From UBA5004 sp038061835 (GTDB taxonomy: Bacteria > Patescibacteriota > Minisyncoccia > Phycocordibacterales > Zambryskibacteraceae): DNA of 17,319 bases. The stretch lies in assembly GCA_038061835.1 (NCBI GenBank), contig JBBTYJ010000020.1, positions 1 to 17,319 on the forward strand, read 5' to 3'. The translations under genes and the position numbers were made by a program. Shown here piece by piece: positions 6,200-11,151 of this stretch. Below the pieces are notes generated by a model. That model had not been told where the DNA came from, did no database searches, and saw only the letters and a list, made by a program, of their open reading frames with translations. The first letter of the stretch is position 1. Every line of letters starts with the position of its first letter.

Positions 6200-6247
6200 A
6201 ATACAGTAAAACGTACAATTACGAAAAAATGGCTTATTTACTGTATT
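6200..6247. repeat. 11-bp perfect inverted repeat in the divergent intergenic region
   Basis: AATACAGTAAA (6200-6210) and TTTACTGTATT (6237-6247) are exact reverse complements separated by 26 bases. No T tract or gene end suggests termination. A paired operator or a regulatory RNA stem is possible, but nothing shows which. Confidence 0.5.
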
Positions 6248-6431
6248 TTATGATTATTTGTCTTTTATATTAATAATGTCGTTTATTAAGTAACGTGAGC
6301 TTACTAAAAAACCAATAAACAGAAGATGTAATGAAATTCATGAACGATTATTCTAAAAGTCTTGATAATTAATGTAAATTTTGTCCTTTAGTCTATTTAA
6401 GATGCCTCTTCCGTATCTTATTCTTAGAACA

Positions 6432-6440
6432 TGTTATTAT
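6432..6440 (+). promoter_or_regulatory. Extended -10 upstream of valS
   Basis: TGtTATTAT is an extended -10 ending 11 bases before the ATG at 6452, giving a leader of only a few bases. It overlaps the alternative upstream ATG at 6431, which argues for 6452 as the real start. No good -35 is seen. Confidence 0.4.
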
Positions 6441-6451
6441 TAACAAGTCAC

Positions 6452-8590
6452 ATGGACGATAAATTTCTTAAACCGTATAACCCACAGGAAACAGAAGAGA
6501 GGATTTATAAACTTTGGAAAAAGAGCGGTTTCTTCAATCCGGATAATCTACCAAAAAGACATGAGGAACCCTTTACTGTTATTATGCCTCCCCCAAATGC
6601 CAACGGGCATCTACACGCTGGGCACGCGCTTTTCATTACCATAGAAGACATTATAACTCGCTTTGAACGAATGCGTGGTAAAAAAGCGCTCTGGGTTCCA
6701 GGCGCAGACCATGCCGGGTTTGAAACACAAATAGTTTACGAGCGCGAACTTGAAAAACAAGGTCGTTCTCGTTTTGGAATGGATCCCAAACAGCTTTACG
6801 ACGAAATCATGGTTTTTACTTTAGAAAATAAAAAGCATATGGAAGCCGAAGTGAGCGCTATGGGAGCCTCGTGTGATTGGTCACGGGAGAAATTTACATT
6901 AGATGAAAACATTGTCCGGGAAACACAGAAAACTTTTGAACAAATGTATGACGACAATCTTGTATATCGAGGAAACCGTATCATCAACTGGTGCCCGAAA
7001 CATCAAACATCTCTATCGGACGTGGAAACAGAATTCGTTGAAAAAAAGGATCCGTTTTATTATATAAAATATGGTCCATTCACAATTGCTACCGCGCGTC
7101 CTGAAACAAAATTTGGAGATAAGTATGTTGTCATGCATCCGGATGACAAAAGATATAAAGACTATAAAGACGGGCAAAAGTTGGAAGTCAACTGGATAAA
7201 TGGAAAAATTACTGCAACGGTCATAAAAGATGCAGCCATAGATATGTCGTTCGGTACCGGAGTTATGACGATCACGCCATGGCACGATGCGATAGACTTC
7301 GAAGTCGCGGAACGACATAATTTGGAAAAAGATCAGATTATAGATTGGCGCGGAAAACTTTTGCCAATTGCCGGTGAATTTGCTGGAATGAAAATCACTG
7401 AAGCGCGTCCAAAAATTGTTGAGAAATTAAAAGAAAACGGCCTGCTTGTAAAAATAGATGACGACTATAAACACAATGTTCGGGTTTGCTATAAATGCGG
7501 CACTTCAATCGAACCGCAGATAAAAGCTCAGTGGTTTGTGAAAATGAAGCCACTTGCCAAATTGGCAATTGATGCGGTGGAGAGTGACAAAATCAAATTT
7601 ATCCCCGAAAACTACAAGAAAATATTTTTATATTGGATGGAAAAAACAATTGACTGGAATATTTCACGTCAGATTATTTGGGGTATTCCAATACCGGCAA
7701 AATTGTGCGAAAAGTGCGGGCATGGTTTCCCTGATCTAAAAAGTAAGATGAATCAGTGCCCCAAATGCGGCGGTAGTGTTACAGCCGATATCGACACATT
7801 TGACACGTGGTTTTCTTCCGGCCAATGGCCTTATTTAGCCCTCGGATATCCAAATAGTGATGATTTTGAAACGTATTATCCAACAGACATTATGGAAACG
7901 GGGCACGATCTGATTTTCCGTTGGGTTCCGAGGATGGTTATTTTCGGGCTTTATAGAACAAAAAAAATTCCCTTTAATACAGTTTATCTGCATGGATTAG
8001 TAAATGATGCTAAAGGGAAAAAAATGAGTAAGAGTAAGGAAAATGTAATAAACCCATTAGATCTTTCCAAAAAATACGGAACCGATGCGTTGCGTATCGG
8101 GCTCATTGTGGGAAATACACCCGGAACAGACCTGGCTCTTTCCGAGGATCGTATCAGAGGTTATAAAAATTTTGCCAATAAATTGTGGAATATCGCGCGT
8201 TTTATACTCTCACAGGAAAAGCCACCGAACAATAAAAATAAGCTCGATGAAGAATTGGTGAACGAATTTAATACGTTGGCCAAAGATATTACCCGTGATA
8301 TGGAAAATTGCCGCTTCCATATCGCCGCCGAGAAAATCTATGCCTATGTGTGGCACCGTTTTGCTGATGAAATTATCGAGAAGAGCAAACCCGCCCGACC
8401 GGATGACTCCGGTCATTCGGGCGGGAAACAAACTGTAAATAGAGCAACCTTATATTATATTTTAGAAAACTCGCTCAAACTTCTTCATCCTTTTATGCCC
8501 TTTGTCACCGAAGAAATTTGGTCGTCCTTCACCAAAGCTACAAATAAACAGGGGAATCTTCTCATGATAGAATCTTGGCCTTTTACATGA
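6452..8590 (+). CDS. valS: Valyl-tRNA synthetase, short form
   Basis: A class I synthetase that charges tRNA-Val. The 712-residue protein has the HIGH signature as HAGH (55-58) after PPPNANG, and KMSKS at 524-528. Between them is the CP1 editing domain with TGVMTITPWHDAIDFEVAERHNL, followed by zinc-ribbon-like cysteine pairs (CYKCG; CEKCG...CPKCG) and DTFDTWFSSGQWP. The anticodon-binding region with LKLLHPFMPFVTEEIW is present. The protein stops at IESWPFT, so the C-terminal coiled-coil arm of typical ValRS (about 880-950 residues) is missing, as in other reduced genomes. The ATG at 6452 is chosen over 6431 because homologues begin near Met-x-x-x-Phe/Tyr-x-Pro. A GC-rich palindrome adds residues 647-658. 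The stop overlaps the next start as ATGA. Confidence 0.96.
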   Translation: MDDKFLKPYNPQETEERIYKLWKKSGFFNPDNLPKRHEEPFTVIMPPPNANGHLHAGHALFITIEDIITRFERMRGKKALWVPGADHAGFETQIVYERELEKQGRSRFGMDPKQLYDEIMVFTLENKKHMEAEVSAMGASCDWSREKFTLDENIVRETQKTFEQMYDDNLVYRGNRIINWCPKHQTSLSDVETEFVEKKDPFYYIKYGPFTIATARPETKFGDKYVVMHPDDKRYKDYKDGQKLEVNWINGKITATVIKDAAIDMSFGTGVMTITPWHDAIDFEVAERHNLEKDQIIDWRGKLLPIAGEFAGMKITEARPKIVEKLKENGLLVKIDDDYKHNVRVCYKCGTSIEPQIKAQWFVKMKPLAKLAIDAVESDKIKFIPENYKKIFLYWMEKTIDWNISRQIIWGIPIPAKLCEKCGHGFPDLKSKMNQCPKCGGSVTADIDTFDTWFSSGQWPYLALGYPNSDDFETYYPTDIMETGHDLIFRWVPRMVIFGLYRTKKIPFNTVYLHGLVNDAKGKKMSKSKENVINPLDLSKKYGTDALRIGLIVGNTPGTDLALSEDRIRGYKNFANKLWNIARFILSQEKPPNNKNKLDEELVNEFNTLAKDITRDMENCRFHIAAEKIYAYVWHRFADEIIEKSKPARPDDSGHSGGKQTVNRATLYYILENSLKLLHPFMPFVTEEIWSSFTKATNKQGNLLMIESWPFT
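8390..8425. repeat. Palindromic insert within valS, in frame
   Basis: The outer arms CCCGCCCGA/TCGGGCGGG (8390-8398/8417-8425) and inner arms CCGGA/TCCGG (8399-8403/8408-8412) form a strong hairpin with a 4-base bulge. It is exactly 36 bases (12 codons) and encodes PARPDDSGHSGG in a variable, polar part of ValRS. AAA flanks both ends. It is GC-rich against an AT-rich background. Confidence 0.75.
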
Positions 8591-9282
8591 TTAATCTTGA
8601 AACAACTGCATATGCACTTTTAGGTGGCATTCTGCCGGCACTAATCTGGCTCGCTTTCTGGTTGCGTGAAGATTATAAAAATCCAGAACCTAAGAAACTT
8701 ATCCTTGAAACATTTATTTTGGGCATGTGTGCAGTAATTATTGTCTTAATGTTACAAAAATGGGTTGACATTATATTCCCAGGCATGACGCTAATCGCAA
8801 TCATATTGTGGGTCATAATAGAAGAGATATTTAAATTTATTGCCGCCTTTTGGGGCGGATTAAGATCAACTGAGGACAACGAACCAATTGATCCTATTAT
8901 TTACATGATTACAGCAGCTCTGGGTTTTGTCGCCTTGGAAAACACTCTCTTCATTATTGGACCACTTATTGGAAAAGATATTGTAACAAGTGTTGTGACG
9001 GGTAATTTACGCTTTATCGGAGCAAGTTTACTGCATGTAGTCTCGTCCGGTATCATTGGTGTGTCTCTTGCGTTTTCATTTCTTAAAACAAAAAAACAAC
9101 AAATTATCTTCGGCATATTGGCTTTAATCTTAGCTATTATTTTCCACAGCGGTTTCAACTTAGCGATTATCCATTGGAACAATTCCGGCGCCATGATAGC
9201 ATTTGGAATGGTTTGGATCGGAGTTATTTTCTTACTTTTAGCTTTTGAGAAAGCCAAGACGATTGCGCGATACAAGAGATAA
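8587..9282 (+). CDS. PrsW-family intramembrane metalloprotease-like protein
   Basis: A 231-residue integral membrane protein with about seven hydrophobic helices. It carries the PrsW (M82, CPBP-related) signatures: E79-E80-x-x-K83 in the IIEEIFKF helix, DP at 102-103 followed by AALGFVALEN (110-119), H150 after RFIGASLLH, and H187 in FHSGFN. These glutamates and histidines form the putative zinc site within the membrane. PrsW in Bacillus starts degradation of an anti-sigma factor, but the target here is unknown and no sigma/anti-sigma pair is nearby. The ATG at 8587 overlaps the valS stop (ATGA), implying translational coupling. An in-frame TTG at 8575 is less likely. The hsp20 promoter lies inside its 3' end. 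Confidence 0.88.
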   Translation: MINLETTAYALLGGILPALIWLAFWLREDYKNPEPKKLILETFILGMCAVIIVLMLQKWVDIIFPGMTLIAIILWVIIEEIFKFIAAFWGGLRSTEDNEPIDPIIYMITAALGFVALENTLFIIGPLIGKDIVTSVVTGNLRFIGASLLHVVSSGIIGVSLAFSFLKTKKQQIIFGILALILAIIFHSGFNLAIIHWNNSGAMIAFGMVWIGVIFLLLAFEKAKTIARYKR

Positions 9283-9290
9283 GATATAAT
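9263..9290 (+). promoter_or_regulatory. hsp20 promoter
   Basis: A perfect TATAAT (9285-9290) is preceded at 16 bases by TTGCGC (9263-9268). The -10 ends 12 bases before the hsp20 ATG, so the leader would be about 6 bases, without a ribosome site. The -35 lies in the last codons of the protease gene. No CIRCE-type operator is seen. Confidence 0.55.
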
Positions 9291-9302
9291 TAACAGACTA
9301 TT

Positions 9303-9770
9303 ATGCAAAACAGAAGATCTTTTTTTGAGCGACTAACGGGCGCAGTGCGATTGGATGAAGGTTTGGAACATATGGAAGAAGAACGAACCAGTCTTAAGAC
9401 TCTGCAGACAAAATCTAATATCTTCGAGGATAATGAAGACGAAGCGCAGCTTACAGTGGATGTTTATCAAACACCTTCTGAAATCATCATCAAAACCATG
9501 GTGGCAGGGGTTAAACCTGATGATCTTGACGTATCAATCACCAGAGAGTCCGTAACTATTCGCGGTAAACGCAGTGAGGACAGGACCGTATCGGGTGATG
9601 ACTATTTTCATAGAGAACTGTATTGGGGCGCATTTACTCGCACCGTCAATCTACCGGAAGAAATTGAGGTGGATGGAGCAGAAGCTGTGGAGAAACATGG
9701 CATGCTCGTCCTTCATCTTCCCAAACTCGACAAAAATCGCCAAGCCAAACTCAAGGTCAAAGGAAACTAA
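9303..9770 (+). CDS. Hsp20/alpha-crystallin small heat shock protein
   Basis: A 155-residue ATP-independent chaperone that holds unfolding proteins in the cytoplasm. The alpha-crystallin domain spans about residues 46-152, with LTVDVYQTPSEIIIKTMVAGVKPDDLDVSI, the strand VTIRGKR, the HRELYWGAFTRTVNLPEEI region and the hallmark G-x-L block in EKHGMLVLHLPK. The N-terminal arm (1-45) is polar and variable. The C terminus is short and lacks a clear I-x-I motif, though LKV may substitute. It has its own promoter. Its stop codon TAA (9768-9770) directly abuts the 3' end of a convergent tRNA-Arg, so its mRNA 3' end must read into the antisense of the tRNA before reaching the terminator at 9894-9930. 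Confidence 0.95.
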   Translation: MQNRRSFFERLTGAVRLDEGLEHMEEERTSLKTLQTKSNIFEDNEDEAQLTVDVYQTPSEIIIKTMVAGVKPDDLDVSITRESVTIRGKRSEDRTVSGDDYFHRELYWGAFTRTVNLPEEIEVDGAEAVEKHGMLVLHLPKLDKNRQAKLKVKGN

Positions 9771-9842
9771 TGCTCTCCTCAGGAATCGAACCTGAAATTA
9801 TTCCTTAGGACGGAATTGTTATATCCATTTAACTAGGAGAGC
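9771..9842 (-). tRNA. tRNA-Arg (anticodon CCT)
   Basis: On the - strand the acceptor arm GCTCTCC pairs with GGAGAGC and ends in discriminator A at 9771. The D arm is GTTA/TAAC. The anticodon stem ATTCC/GGAAT encloses loop GTCCTAA, giving CCT, which reads AGG. The T arm is TCAGG TTCGATT CCTGA. CCA is not encoded. Just upstream (9851-9872) lies a perfect 7-bp inverted repeat TCAACAC/GTGTTGA. The tRNA promoter is not clear. Confidence 0.95.
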
Positions 9843-9893
9843 CGTACCTATCAACACGGACAGGTGTGTTGAAAATATAACACGAAATTTGAA

Positions 9894-9930
9894 AAAATAC
9901 CGACCTGCCTCGACGCAAGGCGGGTATTTT
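9894..9930. terminator. Hairpin terminator, possibly bidirectional
   Basis: AAAATACC (9894-9901) pairs with GGTATTTT (9923-9930). An alternative inner fold pairs ACCTGCCT (9903-9910) with AGGCGGGT (9918-9925) with one wobble. The A tract on the left and T tract on the right allow termination in both directions. It would stop the hsp20 transcript after it passes antisense through tRNA-Arg. The inner arms resemble the GC-rich palindrome family seen elsewhere. Confidence 0.6.
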
Positions 9931-9938
9931 GCTACAAT
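9910..9938 (+). promoter_or_regulatory. Ancestral promoter of the small membrane protein gene
   Basis: TCGACG (9910-9915), a 17-base spacer and extended -10 TGcTACAAT (9930-9938) form a good promoter, 8 bases before an ATG at 9947. Without the 75-bp element inserted at 9953-10027, it would sit immediately before the membrane-protein start, the same leaderless layout as other genes here. Confidence 0.55.
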
Positions 9939-9946
9939 TCTTACCT

Positions 9947-10003
9947 ATGAATCCCGTTAGAAGTCCTGTTGATTTACTAAACGGAGATTCTATGGAAATA
10001 TGA
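9947..10003 (+). CDS. Possible leaderless 18-codon upstream ORF made by insertion
   Basis: The ATG lies 8 bases after the extended -10 and reads MNPVRSPVDLLNGDSMEI before TGA. Its first two codons derive from the original gene start and the rest from the inserted element. It may be translated by the leaderless route, but it is probably a by-product of the insertion and not a functional peptide. Confidence 0.3.
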   Translation: MNPVRSPVDLLNGDSMEI

Positions 10004-10027
10004 ACTATTATTCTAACTTCTAACGGG
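9953..10027. mobile_element. 75-bp MITE-like element with 12-bp terminal inverted repeats
   Basis: The ends CCCGTTAGAAGT (9953-9964) and ACTTCTAACGGG (10016-10027) are perfect inverted repeats. The element is flanked by the direct repeat ATGAAT (9947-9952 and 10028-10033), as expected for a 6-bp target duplication. The inside is AT-rich and non-coding, with a TATTAT -10-like box near its right end (10006-10011). It has inserted at the start codon of the membrane-protein gene. The right arm runs up to that gene's ATG and can fold with the left arm. Confidence 0.75.
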
Positions 10028-10261
10028 ATGAATCCTGAAGAAAAAACGCTTTTGGAACGCACGTTAAGATTGTCGGAAGAAAATAATCAGATTTTACACA
10101 AGATACAGAACAGAGCCAGATGGGCAGTTCTTTGGGGCTTCATAAAGGTTGCCATTATAGCTATCCCGCTAGTGGCTGGTTATCTTTATTTGCAACCTTT
10201 TTTAGAACAAACGATAGGAAACTACAATGCGCTTAAAAGCGCGCTCAATTTAACACAATAA
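10028..10261 (+). CDS. Small single-helix membrane protein, 77 aa, unknown function
   Basis: Residues 4-28 are charged and likely helical or coiled-coil (EEKTLLERTLRLSEENNQIL). Residues 32-57 form a transmembrane helix. The C-terminal 20 residues are amphipathic. Similar short proteins with an N-terminal coiled coil and one membrane span are frequent in candidate-phyla genomes, but no function is known to me. There is no Shine-Dalgarno site, and the ATG is the right-hand copy of a 6-bp target duplication, so the insertion preserved the original start. Its promoter is now 90 bases away across a strong inverted repeat, so expression may be reduced or may rely on a -10 inside the element. It ends 7 bases before tRNA-Phe. 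Confidence 0.75.
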   Translation: MNPEEKTLLERTLRLSEENNQILHKIQNRARWAVLWGFIKVAIIAIPLVAGYLYLQPFLEQTIGNYNALKSALNLTQ

Positions 10262-10268
10262 AAGACAT

Positions 10269-10343
10269 GCCGCGGTAGCTCAGTGGCAGAGCGCTACCCT
10301 GAAGAGGTAGGCGTCGGGTGTTCGATTCACCCCCGCGGCACCA
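10269..10343 (+). tRNA. tRNA-Phe (anticodon GAA), CCA encoded
   Basis: The acceptor arm GCCGCGG/CCGCGGC is complete, with discriminator A at 10340 and an encoded CCA at 10341-10343. The anticodon stem CTACC/GGTAG encloses loop CTGAAGA, giving GAA. The T arm is GGGTG TTCGATT CACCC. Unlike the Glu and Arg tRNAs here, CCA is encoded in the gene. Confidence 0.96.
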
Positions 10344-10347
10344 TTAG

Positions 10348-10602
10348 TTAAACAGCAATACCGAGCAAATGTGAAAGTTTGTTTTGGTCAAAACCCACAA
10401 TTACATCCTTGCCATCAATGACTAGTACAGGCACACCAAGCTGACCGCTTTTCCCCATCATCTCTTTTCTTTTGACTAAATCAGTACCTACATTATAGTT
10501 AATAAAAGGAATATTATTAGCAGCAAAAAACTCTTTGGCCATATGACAAAAATGGCAACTTTCGGTTGAATAGAGCTCTACTTTTTTCCCATTATTATTC
10601 AT
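10348..10602 (-). CDS. Glutaredoxin-like thiol-disulfide protein
   Basis: An 84-residue thioredoxin-fold protein with the dithiol active site C16-H-F-C19 after strand VELYSTES. It has the cis-proline V57-P58 block (GVPVLVIDGKDVIVGFD) that contacts the substrate. The tip is close to the NrdH/YruB-type glutaredoxins. It would reduce disulfides in the cytoplasm; the electron donor is not evident. It overlaps the last 8 bases of the upstream FtsB-like gene. It also has its own extended -10 (10611-10619) 8 bases before the ATG, so both read-through and an independent leaderless mRNA are possible. It converges on tRNA-Phe with a 4-base gap. Confidence 0.9.
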   Translation of the reverse strand: MNNNGKKVELYSTESCHFCHMAKEFFAANNIPFINYNVGTDLVKRKEMMGKSGQLGVPVLVIDGKDVIVGFDQNKLSHLLGIAV

Positions 10603-10981
10603 AAACAGACATTATAACATTCAAAATTTTTCTATACCATGGCAATGATAAATCGTCGGTTGAACTGGAAAATCTGCGGTCATCAACAATAACTGCAACT
10701 AGTTCCCCCTCCTGCGTAACGTTAAACTTTTCCCTTATTTCATCCCTGATCCCTTCTTCCGTCTCCAGACGACGAATATTTTCTTTAAGCTCAGATTCTC
10801 GAGTAACTAGGACACTCATCTGTTCTTCTAGATTTTTTGAATCTTTTCTACTTTCGATTTCCTTACCCATTAGGCCGATAGCCCCCTTAGTCAGAAGAAT
10901 GGCAATAATCAATAAAATAACAACAAGGGGGATAGAGTAGATTAGACGCTTAATTCTTTGTTTACTTTTAAGTGATCTCAT
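10595..10981 (-). CDS. FtsB/DivIC-like septum formation initiator protein
   Basis: A 128-residue bitopic membrane protein. A basic N terminus (MRSLKSKQRIKRL) leads to one transmembrane helix (about 13-34). A coiled coil follows (about 40-75, with SKNLEEQMSVLVTRESELKENIRRLE), then the EEGIRDEIREKFNVTQEGELVAVIV segment typical of the FtsB/DivIC family. These proteins form a complex with FtsL and FtsQ/DivIB at the division site and activate septal wall synthesis. FtsL and FtsQ are not in the window. The C-terminal 30 residues vary in this family. The start is divergent from a 36-aa membrane gene with only 40 bases between, and the two -10 regions may overlap. It is followed by the glutaredoxin gene, overlapping by 8 bases. 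Confidence 0.82.
   Translation of the reverse strand: MRSLKSKQRIKRLIYSIPLVVILLIIAILLTKGAIGLMGKEIESRKDSKNLEEQMSVLVTRESELKENIRRLETEEGIRDEIREKFNVTQEGELVAVIVDDRRFSSSTDDLSLPWYRKILNVIMSVYE
10611..10619 (-). promoter_or_regulatory. Extended -10 of the glutaredoxin gene
   Basis: On the - strand the element reads TGtTATAAT, a perfect extended -10, ending 8 bases before the ATG at 10602. It lies inside the last codons of the FtsB-like gene and predicts a leaderless or nearly leaderless transcript. Confidence 0.6.
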
Positions 10982-11005
10982 ATGAGTGGAAAGAAGTCAT
11001 CCTTA

Positions 11006-11014
11006 TGGTAACAT
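11006..11014 (+). promoter_or_regulatory. Extended -10 of the 36-aa membrane protein gene
   Basis: TGgTAACAT ends 7 bases before the ATG at 11022, matching the leaderless pattern of other genes in the window. This supports the very short downstream ORF as a gene. Confidence 0.45.
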
Positions 11015-11021
11015 AGCCAAT

Positions 11022-11132
11022 ATGTTGTTCGATAGAAAACACAAAAAGAAAGTGAAAACGGCTTGGATGATACTCTCCATTCTCATTATTTTGAGTATGA
11101 TTTTACTCTACGCACCCTTTTTCCCAAACTAG
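11022..11132 (+). CDS. 36-aa single-helix membrane protein
   Basis: The peptide has a strongly basic N terminus (MLFDRKHKKKVKT) followed by a hydrophobic helix (about residues 14-32) and ends APFFPN. Inner-membrane anchoring with the basic end inside is expected. An extended -10 sits at leaderless distance, and the ORF fills the gap between divergent ftsB-like and convergent lepA genes, leaving 19 bases to the lepA stop. Small peptides of this form (basic head, one helix) recur in candidate-phyla genomes, but I know of no function. It is too short for default gene callers. Confidence 0.5.
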   Translation: MLFDRKHKKKVKTAWMILSILIILSMILLYAPFFPN

Positions 11133-11151
11133 TCTGAGCTCGATTAAATTC

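Larger units (their letters stand above)
6127..6451. other. AT-rich divergent intergenic region, no gene
   Basis: This is the longest gene-free stretch (325 bases), between the lipoprotein gene (-) and valS (+). I see no convincing gene: the short ORFs starting at 6229 and 6330 encode only 14 and 13 residues. It holds the lipoprotein ribosome site, a small palindrome TCTGTGATACAGA (6161-6173), a longer inverted repeat (6200-6247) and the valS -10 region near its right end. Confidence 0.7.

Noticed and set aside
6229..6273. Tiny hydrophobic ORF of 14 residues in the intergenic region
   Set aside because: It has no ribosome site or -10 at a suitable distance, and it is too short to tell from chance in AT-rich DNA.
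7013..7318. Minus-strand ORF inside valS
   Set aside because: It is a shadow of the ValRS editing-domain coding sequence with no independent support.
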